Position numbers and translations under genes: made by a program. Positions 1-8,430 of a DNA stretch of 64,000 nucleotides are shown here, in pieces; within the stretch, counting starts at the first letter, position 1; each line of letters opens with the position of its first letter. Origin of the DNA: Brevinema andersonii (GTDB lineage: Bacteria > Spirochaetota > Brevinematia > Brevinematales > Brevinemataceae); assembly GCF_900112165.1 (NCBI RefSeq), contig NZ_FOKY01000001.1, positions 248,001 through 312,000 of the forward strand, given 5' to 3'. A model generated the notes under the pieces. That model saw only the letters and a list, made by a program, of their open reading frames with translations, searched no databases and was not told where the DNA came from.

Positions 1-178
1 ATCCAAAACGATATAAATCAACACAACCATCAATCCACAATTCTTCAGCAGAAATATCTGACAATTGAGAAAGCTCAGTTTCGTCAAGAACAAGCCAATG
101 ATTATGAGCGCGAAAAAAAATCTTTAACGAATTCAACGGGCTGTCACTCCGCGAAATAATAACAGTTTTCACTTGCAT
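1..178 (-). CDS. Unknown protein, N-terminal part only (runs off the left edge)
   Basis: Reading leftward from an ATG at 178, a 59-codon frame stays open to the window edge. It begins MQVKTVIISRSDSPLNSLK. A good Shine-Dalgarno sequence (GAGGTG on the minus strand) lies a few bases upstream, which supports this start. I do not recognise the family: there is no signal peptide or motif in the visible part. It is divergent from polA across a 285-base spacer. Confidence 0.6.
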   Translation of the reverse strand, partial: MQVKTVIISRSDSPLNSLKIFFRAHNHWLVLDETELSQLSDISAEELWIDGCVDLYRFG

Positions 179-267
179 GCACACCTCACAAAATATTATA
201 AAGTAACCCTTGTTATTTTTCAAGACTGTTGCGCAAGAATATAAAATCATTTATAATATAAAAAAGA

Positions 268-303
268 AGAGAAGGATACCCAAAAACGGTATATCCCCTC
301 TCT
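268..303. repeat. Imperfect inverted repeat in the polA upstream spacer
   Basis: A purine-rich arm ending GGATACC (274-280) faces GGTATATCC (288-296) across a short A-rich loop, and outer GAG/CTC bases extend the pairing with bulges. No T-run follows on the plus strand, so it is not a standard terminator. It could be a hairpin in a leader RNA or chance. The 179-463 spacer holds no gene that I can see. Confidence 0.25.
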
Positions 304-352
304 GCAAAGATAAGAACATAACGATAGGGCCGGCTTGATAAGCGGGTCTTGA

Positions 353-390
353 AAGGATAAAAAGATAAGTGGATAAAATAATTTATCCTT
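353..390. repeat. Inverted repeat AAGGATAAA / TTTATCCTT upstream of polA
   Basis: A perfect 9-bp inverted repeat (353-361 with 382-390) surrounds a second GGATAAA at 371-377. That inner copy can also pair with 382-388 across a 4-base loop, so two alternative hairpins share one arm. It lies about 75 bases before the polA start, where it could affect a leader transcript or be an operator. Function is not shown. Confidence 0.3.
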
Positions 391-463
391 AACCTAAGTT
401 AATCAATAAACTACCCTGAGTCAAGAATTAAAATAATAACAGAGAAATAATTACGGAGAAATC

Positions 464-3022
464 ATGAAGAAAAAAATTATTTTAATAGACGCATCAGGAT
501 TATTGTTTCGGGCGTATTTCGCGATGATCCGGAACCCACTCAGAACCAGCAACGGACAATCGGTAAGTGCTACTTTTGGTTTTTTGCGGATGGTGTTTTC
601 GTTGATAAAAAAATATCCATGCCATAGTATTGCAGCAGCATTCGACGTACCGAGAGCATCCTTGGAACGAACAAAAACTTTCAGCAACTACAAAGCAACC
701 CGAAAAGAAACCCCTACGGATCTTGTACACCAAATCCCGATTGCAAAAGAATGTTTGGAACGGGCCGGAATCCCGGCACTGATAGTAGAAGGACACGAAG
801 CGGATGATGTTATTGCTTCGCTAGCCAAAAAATATGGCAATAACGAAGTATTAATTTTTTCAGGAGATAAAGATTTGCTTCAATTGGTAAACCAAGATGT
901 ACATATTGCGCTTCCTGACAAAAACAGTAACGATGGCGTAATTATTCTAGATACAGAAGGTGTTAAGCAATATAAAGGAGTACGTCCTAACCAAATTGCT
1001 GATTATTTAGCAATTGTAGGAGATTCGTCGGATAATATACCAGGTGTTCAAGGGATTGGAGAAAAAGGAGCACTTGGTTTGATTCAAGAATATGGTTCGT
1101 TGGAAAATATTTATGCTAATCTTGAATATATCAAATCAACATTAGCTCAAAAACTAAGCACTAATCGAGAAAACGCTTTTCTGAGTCTTGAATTGATTAA
1201 ACTTCAAGAAAATTTAGATGTTTCATTACCAAAAATTGGTGATAAATTATTAATTATGCAAGATTTCGCCAAGCCTGAATTTATCAAAAAATTACAAGAA
1301 CTTGAATTATTTTCCTTGATTAAGGAAATCACAAATCATTCGGGTATTCATGAAGAAAGTCTTTTTAGCAAGGAAACAGCGACCCCTTTCATTAATAAAA
1401 AAAATTTCACAATTCTTAACAAAAGTCCTATTATCACGTTACAGAAAATCGAAAATTATATTGAAATTTCAAATGGTAGTCGTTTATTTTACCTCTCAGA
1501 AGATCAAATCCCAACATACACTGAGCAATTACAGGCACTTTTCGCTCAAAAGAAAATATCGTTTATTGCTTATGACTTAAAAATGCTAATTCATTTTTTT
1601 TTCAATTACGGGATCAGTTTGCCAGAAGCTGATGATATTAAGATTCTCGCTTATCTTCTGAATCCTGAACGCAGTAACTATCAAATCACCGATTTGAGTA
1701 TCACCTATTTAGGAGCCTATGACAAAACAGGTCTTTGTTTTGAGGCGCTAAAAAAAGAAATGGGACGTGAATTAGTGATTCAAGGGATGTGGCAAACAAT
1801 TTATATTGATATTGAAAAACCTTTAGTGCCTCTCCTAGCGGATATTGAAACAAAAGGTGTACGCATTGATCAAAAAAATCTTAATCAACTATCTCAGCAA
1901 ATCGAAGAAGACTTGAATATTCTAACCCAAAAAATCTACCATTTAGCAGGACGGGAATTTAATATTTTATCGCCGAAACAACTGGGACAGATTTTATTTG
2001 AAGATTTAGGGTTAAAACCTCAGAAAAAAACAAAAACAAAAAATTTTTCAACAGACGAAGAAACATTAGAAATACTAGCATTTATCCATCCATTACCTAA
2101 AGAAATCTTGCAATATCGCAGCCTCTCTAAGCTTAAGAATTCTTATACAGACGCACTTCCGAAACTTGCGGACTCTCAAAGTCGCGTCCATACAACGCTG
2201 CATCAAACAGTAACTGCTACGGGACGGTTATCATCAGGCGATCCGAACCTTCAAAACATTCCTATCCGAACCGAACTAGGACGTGAAATCAGACATGCCT
2301 TTATTGCTAGTCCAGAAAATATATTAGTCAGCGCAGATTATTCGCAAATTGAACTTCGATTATTTGCTAGCCTCTCGGACGACAGTATGATGAAAAAATT
2401 CTTTCTTAATGGGGGTGACATCCATAAACATACAGCTGCAGCGATGTTTCACAAATCGGAATCGGAAATTGATGACCACATGCGCCGAGCGGCAAAAACA
2501 ATTAATTATGGGATCAGCTATGGTATGAGCGCATTTCGACTCTCAAACGAATTGGGTATTGAATTCAGTGAAGGTAAAAAATTTATCAATTCTTACTTCG
2601 AAACTTTTCCAGGCGTCTTAAAATTCATGACGCAAACATTAAATTTTGCATCAGAAAACGGTTACGTTAAAACATTACTCGGACGTCGGCGTCCAACACC
2701 AGAACTTTTCGGCAAAACTCCTGATAAAATTACAAATCTCAGCCATCCATCACGGTTCGCGATTAATGCAGTATTGCAGGGTACAGCAGCTGATATTATA
2801 AAAATAGCAATGCTGCGAGCAGCACATCTTATTGCAGAAAAGTATCAAAATTCCGCATTTATGATTCTGCAGATTCATGATGAACTTCTTTTCGAAACTC
2901 ACGAAACAGTTGCGGAAAGCTTTGCGGCAGACCTCAAAAACGTAATGCAAAATGTAATTGAGCTTTCCGTACCGCTCGAGGTTGAAGTCGGCATTGCCAA
3001 GAATTGGCGTGATGCTCATTAG
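464..3022 (+). CDS. polA: DNA polymerase I
   Basis: Replicative and repair polymerase that removes RNA primers and fills gaps. The N-terminal third is the 5'-3' flap nuclease, including GDSSDNIPGVQGIGEKG. The C-terminal polymerase has motif A DYSQIELR (Asp at residue 625), the O-helix region RRAAKTINYGISYG, and motif C QIHDE (Asp 806). The middle region keeps the exonuclease fold outline (for example DDIKILAYLLNPERSNY) but lacks the acidic DxE motif of proofreading enzymes, so 3'-5' activity is probably lost, as in many bacterial PolI proteins. The length of 852 residues is normal. GGAG precedes the ATG. The next gene starts 9 bases after the stop. Confidence 0.97.
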   Translation: MKKKIILIDASGLLFRAYFAMIRNPLRTSNGQSVSATFGFLRMVFSLIKKYPCHSIAAAFDVPRASLERTKTFSNYKATRKETPTDLVHQIPIAKECLERAGIPALIVEGHEADDVIASLAKKYGNNEVLIFSGDKDLLQLVNQDVHIALPDKNSNDGVIILDTEGVKQYKGVRPNQIADYLAIVGDSSDNIPGVQGIGEKGALGLIQEYGSLENIYANLEYIKSTLAQKLSTNRENAFLSLELIKLQENLDVSLPKIGDKLLIMQDFAKPEFIKKLQELELFSLIKEITNHSGIHEESLFSKETATPFINKKNFTILNKSPIITLQKIENYIEISNGSRLFYLSEDQIPTYTEQLQALFAQKKISFIAYDLKMLIHFFFNYGISLPEADDIKILAYLLNPERSNYQITDLSITYLGAYDKTGLCFEALKKEMGRELVIQGMWQTIYIDIEKPLVPLLADIETKGVRIDQKNLNQLSQQIEEDLNILTQKIYHLAGREFNILSPKQLGQILFEDLGLKPQKKTKTKNFSTDEETLEILAFIHPLPKEILQYRSLSKLKNSYTDALPKLADSQSRVHTTLHQTVTATGRLSSGDPNLQNIPIRTELGREIRHAFIASPENILVSADYSQIELRLFASLSDDSMMKKFFLNGGDIHKHTAAAMFHKSESEIDDHMRRAAKTINYGISYGMSAFRLSNELGIEFSEGKKFINSYFETFPGVLKFMTQTLNFASENGYVKTLLGRRRPTPELFGKTPDKITNLSHPSRFAINAVLQGTAADIIKIAMLRAAHLIAEKYQNSAFMILQIHDELLFETHETVAESFAADLKNVMQNVIELSVPLEVEVGIAKNWRDAH

Positions 3023-3031
3023 AGAAAATCA

Positions 3032-4723
3032 ATGAATAATTTAGAAACAAAACTATACCGACTCAATAAGTGCAAATACCCGCTTTACAAGGCCATTTTG
3101 GGGAAATATCAAGGACAAAATTTTCAATTTTGTGTCGATTCAGTACAACCGGATCCATTTGCTCCTCCATCTAAAATACGTGTGCTTATTCCGTTTGAAA
3201 TGACTCATTTTTCTCAGGATTTTATCTCTGGTACCATAAAAACTGAAGCCTTTTGTGATGCTATAGGACGTATTTTTGCAGAAAACATCCGTATGTACGT
3301 CAAAGAGAATCGTGGATCTGGCAACAGTGGATTTTGTGGAATTCGCTACGGAAAACAAAAAATCATCCCTTCAAATGCTGTTATCATCAATAATAAAAAT
3401 GAAATCGAATTAAAAATACTAGCAGGATTACCAGGCTTTGGACGCAACATTGCAGCCAAAGAAGCATGCGCTCTACTTATCCATGAAATTCCCAAAGTTA
3501 TTCAATCAACATTTTATTCGGGCAATTATTTTAACTACATATCTGAATTTATCAGCCTTTATCAACGGCAAGAGTATTTGCGTGCCGAATGCAAAAAAAA
3601 GAATCTTATTGCTTTTATTGCAAATGGATCTTTACTGGCGCGAGAATCGTCTGTCAGTGATAAGCCCATGAAAAATGCCATAAAATTTCAGTCGCCTAAA
3701 AGCCTTGAACAAACATTAACACTAAGCGACGGCTTTTCTATCACTGGCATGGCTATCCCTAAAGGTATCACTCTAATTGCTGGCAGCGGATATCATGGAA
3801 AATCAACATTGCTTAATGCTTTAGGACATGCTATTGTCAATCACATTGCAGGAGACGGGCGGGAATTTTGTTTTGTCGACCGAGATGCCGTATTTTTACG
3901 TGCTGAAGACGGTCGTCCTATTGCTGGTGCTGATATTTCTCCGTTCATCAACAATTTACCCAATAATCGATCATCAAAACAATTTGAAACTAATAATGCC
4001 AGCGGTTCAACATCACAAGCAGCTAATTTAATCGAAGCTCTTGAAGCTGGAACACGAGTTTTCTTAATTGACGAAGATGTTTCTGCTACTAATTTTCTTA
4101 TTCGCGACCCCAGAATGAGTCTATTAGTAAACGACACAGACGAGACCATTACGCCATTGACAGCAGCCATTCCGTTTTTAAAACAACAAGAGGTCTCTAT
4201 TATTATGGTCACTGGAGCACTTGGCGATTTCATAAACTTAGCTGATCATGTTATTGTTGCGCATGACTATCAATATCAGGACGCAACAATTCAAGCTCGA
4301 GAAATCGCACAACGATATCCTTTGACAGCAGTTGACTTTAGTGAATTTAAATTCAGCAGCAACCGAAAAATCATGTACAATCTATCTTATGACGGCAAAA
4401 AAAATAAACCTTTTCTCAAAAGTGAAAATTCAAAAATATTGTTTGGAAAAAAAACTATAGACTTAACCTTATGGCCTCATTTGTTTGATATCTCTCAGTA
4501 TGAAACCTTGGGTGCTATTTTAGCTTATGCGAACGATAAAGGCTACTTTAAAGAACCAATTATCAAAGTATGGGACCTCATTAGCAAAGACATTCATCAG
4601 TATGGTTGGGATATTTTCTCAACAACAAGCTCAGAATCATGGAGATATATAGTTGCAACACGACCTGTGGATTGGCATGCAGCTTTATGCAGGCTACGTA
4701 ATTTAAGAACGGTTATTTCCTAG
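3032..4723 (+). CDS. Predicted ATPase of the ABC class (COG3044 / ABC_ATPase family)
   Basis: A soluble 563-residue protein of the stand-alone ABC-class ATPase family. No membrane segments are visible. The P-loop GSGYHGKSTLLNAL lies near residue 250, a signature-like SGSTSQAANL near 323, and Walker B with its acidic residue, VFLIDED, near 345. The family's bacterial role is not established; a trypanosome homologue (MRB1590) takes part in mitochondrial RNA editing. The gene lies 9 bases downstream of polA and is probably co-transcribed. Its last 21 bases overlap the 3' end of the convergent glycosyltransferase gene. Confidence 0.88.
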   Translation: MNNLETKLYRLNKCKYPLYKAILGKYQGQNFQFCVDSVQPDPFAPPSKIRVLIPFEMTHFSQDFISGTIKTEAFCDAIGRIFAENIRMYVKENRGSGNSGFCGIRYGKQKIIPSNAVIINNKNEIELKILAGLPGFGRNIAAKEACALLIHEIPKVIQSTFYSGNYFNYISEFISLYQRQEYLRAECKKKNLIAFIANGSLLARESSVSDKPMKNAIKFQSPKSLEQTLTLSDGFSITGMAIPKGITLIAGSGYHGKSTLLNALGHAIVNHIAGDGREFCFVDRDAVFLRAEDGRPIAGADISPFINNLPNNRSSKQFETNNASGSTSQAANLIEALEAGTRVFLIDEDVSATNFLIRDPRMSLLVNDTDETITPLTAAIPFLKQQEVSIIMVTGALGDFINLADHVIVAHDYQYQDATIQAREIAQRYPLTAVDFSEFKFSSNRKIMYNLSYDGKKNKPFLKSENSKILFGKKTIDLTLWPHLFDISQYETLGAILAYANDKGYFKEPIIKVWDLISKDIHQYGWDIFSTTSSESWRYIVATRPVDWHAALCRLRNLRTVIS

Positions 4724-5470
4724 CTTTTTCTGCTGCCCTGTCACTACATACCAAAAATACATAATAATTAGCACAAAAAATCGGAAAATTTTGGCAATAT
4801 TAAAAGGATGAGTTAGTATTTCATGAAGCCCTAAAAGGCCTTTATCCTGCATGGAAAGCGGCGGAACTGATTTGCGGCCTGCGATAATTTCAAAACTATC
4901 ATCACAGCCGATAACGACACCGTTCTTGAAAAGTGCAAAATTTTTATTAATCCATAATTCTTGATATTTGTCATTACCTAAGTTGAACAAACCTAAATTA
5001 GCTGCTGTTTTGCGGATAGCAATAAACACTTTTCCCATTTCTTTCAGTGCAATTTTTTCAGGATAAGCACTGACAATGCGAATACCTTGAAATGATTTAC
5101 TGACTTTTTGAACGGTTGTAAACAGAATATTTTTAGTGGAACCATAAAAACTAACCATCGATTGACATTCTGATGCCACAGATAATGCATCCAAAACATA
5201 AGTAACTGCCAATGCAGGCTTAATGACTTTGCCGTACATATGATAAGAAAACCACGAAACCAAACTGGAAGCACAAAGCACTACTTCTGCTTGATTAATT
5301 GTTTCAAAAAGTTCGCGGTTAAAAAGCGCTTGAAAAAATTTTTTTTCCGTAAGGATAATAATCCGAGCATATTTTTTATGATGAAATCTATCATATAAAT
5401 AATTCCGCCATTCATCTCGGGACACATCTGTAACCTTTACTTTAAATATTTTATATTCGGAAAATTTCAT
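4703..5470 (-). CDS. WecG/TagA/CpsF family glycosyltransferase (GT26)
   Basis: A 255-residue member of the family that transfers N-acetylmannosamine-type sugars to lipid-linked acceptors in envelope polysaccharide synthesis. The C-terminal region GCDDSFEIIAGRKSVPPL followed by KGLLGLHEIL matches the typical GxxFDfxAG...aP...GLeWl pattern, and the middle region fits the Rossmann-like fold. A hydrophobic stretch FFVLIIMYFWYVV near the C-terminus may anchor it to the membrane. No other polysaccharide genes adjoin it. Acceptor and sugar cannot be told from sequence. Confidence 0.82.
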   Translation of the reverse strand: MKFSEYKIFKVKVTDVSRDEWRNYLYDRFHHKKYARIIILTEKKFFQALFNRELFETINQAEVVLCASSLVSWFSYHMYGKVIKPALAVTYVLDALSVASECQSMVSFYGSTKNILFTTVQKVSKSFQGIRIVSAYPEKIALKEMGKVFIAIRKTAANLGLFNLGNDKYQELWINKNFALFKNGVVIGCDDSFEIIAGRKSVPPLSMQDKGLLGLHEILTHPFNIAKIFRFFVLIIMYFWYVVTGQQKKLGNNRS

Positions 5471-5632
5471 ATATCCTCTTAAATGCCATTCTATACATTA
5501 TGAATCGTTTTTTTCAATTTGTCAACAGAAACATATTTGCTCAAAATTCCTAATGAAATGCCGAGATTTTCTTAACTGAAAAAAAATTTTACAGAGCTAA
5601 AGATTTAACATATACTTTTAAAAGAGGTATTA

Positions 5633-6016
5633 ATGAGAAAATCTATCACTTTAATAATGCTGGCATCGTGCAGCGTACTACCGCCAAACTATCAACAAAT
5701 GCTTATCGGCTCATGGAGTAGTATAGAAACTATTAATATTTCAGGCGGAGATACGGATAATATCATTTACAACTCAACCTATGCAGCCGATGGTTCCTAT
5801 CGTATTGAAGTAAACCATCCTGTACAAGGCATCAAAATTAGCAATTTTATCTACAAAACTGGTTATCTTTCGCCTCATCCGTCAATAACACTGCTTGATC
5901 CCACCACTTTTCAAGCAGCATCACTTCCTATTTACTATTATTTTTCTAACAATATGCTGGTAACATCTACTAACTCAAATTTCCGGCTCGACCGAATATG
6001 GACCCGAGTACCCTGA
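5633..6016 (+). CDS. Small lipoprotein, lipocalin-like, unknown role
   Basis: A 127-residue protein with a short signal ending in a lipobox LASC, so it is probably lipidated at Cys13. The mature part starts with MLIGSWSS, a pattern typical of small lipocalin-type domains (G-x-W near the N-terminus), followed by alternating beta-prone segments and a conserved-looking C-terminal RLDRIWTRV. AGAGG lies before the ATG. It is a single-gene unit between a divergent glycosyltransferase and the gene-free 6.0-6.47 kb interval. Other small exported proteins in the window share the same outline. Confidence 0.65.
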   Translation: MRKSITLIMLASCSVLPPNYQQMLIGSWSSIETINISGGDTDNIIYNSTYAADGSYRIEVNHPVQGIKISNFIYKTGYLSPHPSITLLDPTTFQAASLPIYYYFSNNMLVTSTNSNFRLDRIWTRVP

Positions 6017-6017
6017 T

Positions 6018-6061
6018 ATTCTAAGTTTAGTTATACAGGTTCTTTTTTAGAATTTTTTTTT
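6018..6061 (+). terminator. Probable weak rho-independent terminator after the 5633 lipoprotein gene
   Basis: ATTCTAA (6018-6024) can pair with TTAGAAT (6047-6053), followed by eight T. The stem is AT-rich and the loop is long, so termination is likely weak. Confidence 0.4.
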
Positions 6062-6227
6062 CTTATACATTACCATCCAAACTTATAAGTATATTAAATA
6101 TTTAAAACTACAGTGAAATAGAGTAATTTCAATGAAATATATGAAAAAATATCAAAAATTTTAATCAATAGCTTTATAATTTCTTTTTTATTTCCGTTGA
6201 GATCTATATAAATTTTTAAAAAAATTC

Positions 6228-6256
6228 TTGACTTATTTTAATACCTGACCGATAAT
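6228..6256 (+). promoter_or_regulatory. Near-consensus sigma-70 promoter for the candidate small RNA
   Basis: TTGACT (-35, 6228-6233) and GATAAT (-10, 6251-6256) are separated by exactly 17 bases. The predicted start is about 6262-6264. No credible protein start follows, and the first transcribed bases are one arm of a 15-bp helix. Confidence 0.7.
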
Positions 6257-6261
6257 AATTT

Positions 6262-6442
6262 GAACTTTCCTTCTTCTGAATCCATTGGACATTTTTTCTC
6301 GTTTTAAAAAAAACGTGTTGTGCGTCTTTGACCTCAAATTAGTTAGGATCACCTGCAGTGGTCGTACGATTTCGGTCATGGATGTGCATTCGGATATCCA
6401 GGAAAGAAGGAAAGTTCAGCGTACGGCCCTGCAGGATTTTTT
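6262..6442 (+). ncRNA. Candidate structured small RNA of about 180 nt, family unknown
   Basis: Immediately after a strong promoter, 6261-6275 (TGAACTTTCCTTCTT) is perfectly complementary to 6404-6418 (AAGAAGGAAAGTTCA), a 15-bp closing helix. Inside it are a hairpin at 6300-6315 (CGTTTT-AAAA-AAAACG), a hairpin at 6347-6363 (GATCAC/GTGGTC, one G-U pair), a TGACC/GGTCA helix (6329-6333 with 6374-6378), and TGGAT/ATCCA (6379-6383 with 6396-6400). A second long helix (6352-6368 with 6420-6435) is followed by six T. The interior is more GC-rich than the surrounding spacer. I looked for hallmarks of tmRNA, RNase P RNA, SRP RNA and 6S RNA and did not find them. It may be a lineage-specific regulatory RNA. 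Confidence 0.6.
6352..6442 (+). terminator. Long helix plus T-run ending the candidate RNA
   Basis: 6352-6368 pairs with 6420-6435 through 16 pairs, including one T-G, with one bulged T (6359). It is followed by A and six T (6437-6442). It resembles an intrinsic terminator but has a 51-base apical segment. That segment contains the 3' arm of the RNA's closing helix, so termination and the closing helix may be coupled. Confidence 0.45.
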
Positions 6443-6470
6443 CGCCGTACAAAACTTTATTTTCCCGTCT

Positions 6471-7184
6471 TCATAGGTGATTGGGAAACCCAAGCGGCAT
6501 ACTACGGTGTGCCATTTTTAATGCTTCCTCAGCTGCGCTAAGTCGCAAATACTGAGGTACTATACATTCTAATCCATCTTCTGACGGTTTGAAAAATTTT
6601 AACCTCTTATTTAACAATTCTTTAAATCCACTGGCTTGAGTATCCTGTTGAAAAAATGCATCCGGTAGAAAATCATATAAAAATTCCATACCATTGCCTA
6701 TTACCATAACTTTTTTAGCGGCAAGCTTGCTAGCCAAACATTTTATTTCATCTGCCCAAACGGCTGGAAAAACATCAATATCCGCAGCAACACGTTGCCC
6801 ATCAAAAAATGCAGCAGTAAAAATTTTTTTCATTTTAGCATCCATACAAGGTACTACTAATGTTTGGGAATCAAAATTGGCAGACAAAGCCAGAACCTCA
6901 AGCGAGGATACCACCCCTAATAACTTATCTCCTAACCATGCCCACGTCCGAACGACAGAAAAACCAATACGCAATCCCATAAACGAACCTGGACCTCCTC
7001 CAAGAACAAAAGCATCAATATTATGCAGAGACAATTGATTTTCCTGCAAAAGATTATCAACCTGAGGAATTATTTCAGTCTCCAAGTTATGCACCTCAAT
7101 ATCTCGAACATCAGTATATGTAGGATTTTTCAAAGCCAGCAGCATTTTTTTTGCATTTGATGTATCTATTCCCAAAATATTCAT
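6471..7184 (-). CDS. tsaB: tRNA threonylcarbamoyladenosine synthesis protein TsaB
   Basis: A 237-residue ASKHA-fold protein that partners TsaD and TsaE to put threonylcarbamoyl on A37 of ANN-reading tRNAs. It starts MNILGIDTSNAKK and has the hallmark VLGGGPGSFMGLRIG near residues 60-74. TsaB proteins bind TsaD and are not themselves catalytic. The ATG overlaps the rsmD stop (TAATG), so it is translationally coupled at the end of the pyrH-rsmD-tsaB run. tsaD and tsaE are not in the window. Its 3' end lies 29 bases from the T-run of the convergent candidate RNA. Confidence 0.93.
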   Translation of the reverse strand: MNILGIDTSNAKKMLLALKNPTYTDVRDIEVHNLETEIIPQVDNLLQENQLSLHNIDAFVLGGGPGSFMGLRIGFSVVRTWAWLGDKLLGVVSSLEVLALSANFDSQTLVVPCMDAKMKKIFTAAFFDGQRVAADIDVFPAVWADEIKCLASKLAAKKVMVIGNGMEFLYDFLPDAFFQQDTQASGFKELLNKRLKFFKPSEDGLECIVPQYLRLSAAEEALKMAHRSMPLGFPNHL

Positions 7185-7729
7185 TATTTCATCCTTCTAT
7201 AAACAGAAAGCATGGTATCCCCGTAATGTTTCACAGAATCCAACCCTGAAAGCTTTGATAAACAGTCTTCGGGTATATTGGAACCATGCTCTAGCACAAA
7301 AACACCATTTTCGGCCAGTAAGCTTTTTGCCTGATCATAGAGAATTTCTAGTATATCAGGTGTATCAGCATAGAACGGATCCGCAAAAATAACATCAAAC
7401 CGTTCTCCTGAAAATAAAGATCCTGCCTTCAATGCATTTCCTCGCAATGCTATTCCTTCTTGGACGGAGCAACCTACATTCTTAAGATTCTGCCTTAAAG
7501 TGTTGAACATTGTATTATCGCGCTCAACAAAAGCTGCAAACGAAGCTCCTTCTGACAAAGCAGTAATACCAACTATCCCTGAACCCGCAAACAAATCCAA
7601 AAAACGTATCCCCGAAATAGGCCGCAACATATTAAATAAAGCTTGACGAACTTTATCAGAGGTTGGTTTTAATTTCCATTCAGGCGCCAGAATAGTGCGC
7701 CCTTTCCATTTTCCTGAAGTCACTTTCAT
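7184..7729 (-). CDS. rsmD: 16S rRNA (guanine-966-N2)-methyltransferase RsmD
   Basis: Methylates G966 of 16S rRNA using S-adenosylmethionine. The protein has 181 residues, normal for the family, and starts MKVTSGKWKGRTILAP. The SAM-binding motif LDLFAGSGIVGITALSEGA lies near 43-62. The catalytic motif, usually DPPY or DPPF, reads DPFY here (FADPFYADTP), an unusual but possibly tolerated change. The start overlaps the pyrH stop codon, so the two are coupled. Confidence 0.92.
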   Translation of the reverse strand: MKVTSGKWKGRTILAPEWKLKPTSDKVRQALFNMLRPISGIRFLDLFAGSGIVGITALSEGASFAAFVERDNTMFNTLRQNLKNVGCSVQEGIALRGNALKAGSLFSGERFDVIFADPFYADTPDILEILYDQAKSLLAENGVFVLEHGSNIPEDCLSKLSGLDSVKHYGDTMLSVYRRMK

Positions 7730-8430
7730 TAAGATACCAGTGTGCCAACAGATTGACCAGCAATAATAGAGCTTAACTGGCCGTCTTGGAAAATATCTGT
7801 AACCCGAATAGGAAGCTTATGCTCCATAGCCAGCGATGTAGCCGTCCAATCCATAACATTAAGTTTTTTTTCAAGGATTTCTTCATAACTGATAGTTTCA
7901 TAACGTTTGGCATCCGCAAACTTCAAAGGATCTTTATCATATACACCGTCAACTTTTGTTGCTTTGATCATCAGGTTAGCATTGATCTCAAGGGCCTTCA
8001 GCACTCCAGCCGTATCTGTCGAAAAAAACGGGGCTCCCGTCCCGCCTGCAAATAAAATCAGTTTATTTTTCGAAAAAGCATCCTGTATTTGGTCAGGATC
8101 AAGTTTTGCAACCATGCCTTCAATAGGGAAAGAACCACAAATAACACTTTGTACTTGAAAATCACGAAACAATACATTTTGAAGTGCAAGTGCATTTACT
8201 ACAGTGCCAAGCATCCCTATAGAATCAGCACGGACACGATCAAGAAATTGAGAAGTTGCACCCCGCATTACATTGCCAGCACCAACAACTATTCCAGCTT
8301 GAACACCCAACCTATTAACGGTTTCCAAATGAGCGCAGACCGAATGCATATTTTCCGCTGCAAGGCACATACCAGCCCCGTCTCCTAAAATTTCACCGCT
8401 AATTTTAATTAGTACCCTATCGTACATCAT
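7729..8430 (-). CDS. pyrH: UMP kinase
   Basis: Phosphorylates UMP to UDP in pyrimidine nucleotide synthesis, normally as a hexamer. The 233 residues show the amino-acid-kinase fold: RVLIKISGEILG at the N-terminus, VVGAGNVMRG near 48-57, the UMP-binding region RADSIGMLGTVVNALALQ, and AGGTGAPFFSTDTA. Two adjacent ATG codons begin it, and AAGGAA lies five bases before the first. It heads a coupled run with rsmD and tsaB. In many bacteria pyrH sits with tsf and frr, but not here. Confidence 0.95.
   Translation of the reverse strand: MMYDRVLIKISGEILGDGAGMCLAAENMHSVCAHLETVNRLGVQAGIVVGAGNVMRGATSQFLDRVRADSIGMLGTVVNALALQNVLFRDFQVQSVICGSFPIEGMVAKLDPDQIQDAFSKNKLILFAGGTGAPFFSTDTAGVLKALEINANLMIKATKVDGVYDKDPLKFADAKRYETISYEEILEKKLNVMDWTATSLAMEHKLPIRVTDIFQDGQLSSIIAGQSVGTLVS

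Noticed and set aside
500-796. Open frames antisense to the start of polA
   Set aside because: Shadow of the polA coding pattern; no motif.
3841-4233. 130-codon frame antisense to the ABC-class ATPase gene
   Set aside because: Low-complexity translation driven by the codon pattern of the real gene, no independent signal.
6285-6476. 63-codon open frame on the plus strand across the structured interval
   Set aside because: Starts at a TTG without a ribosome site, overlaps the inverted repeats, and its protein shows no family features. The RNA interpretation fits better.
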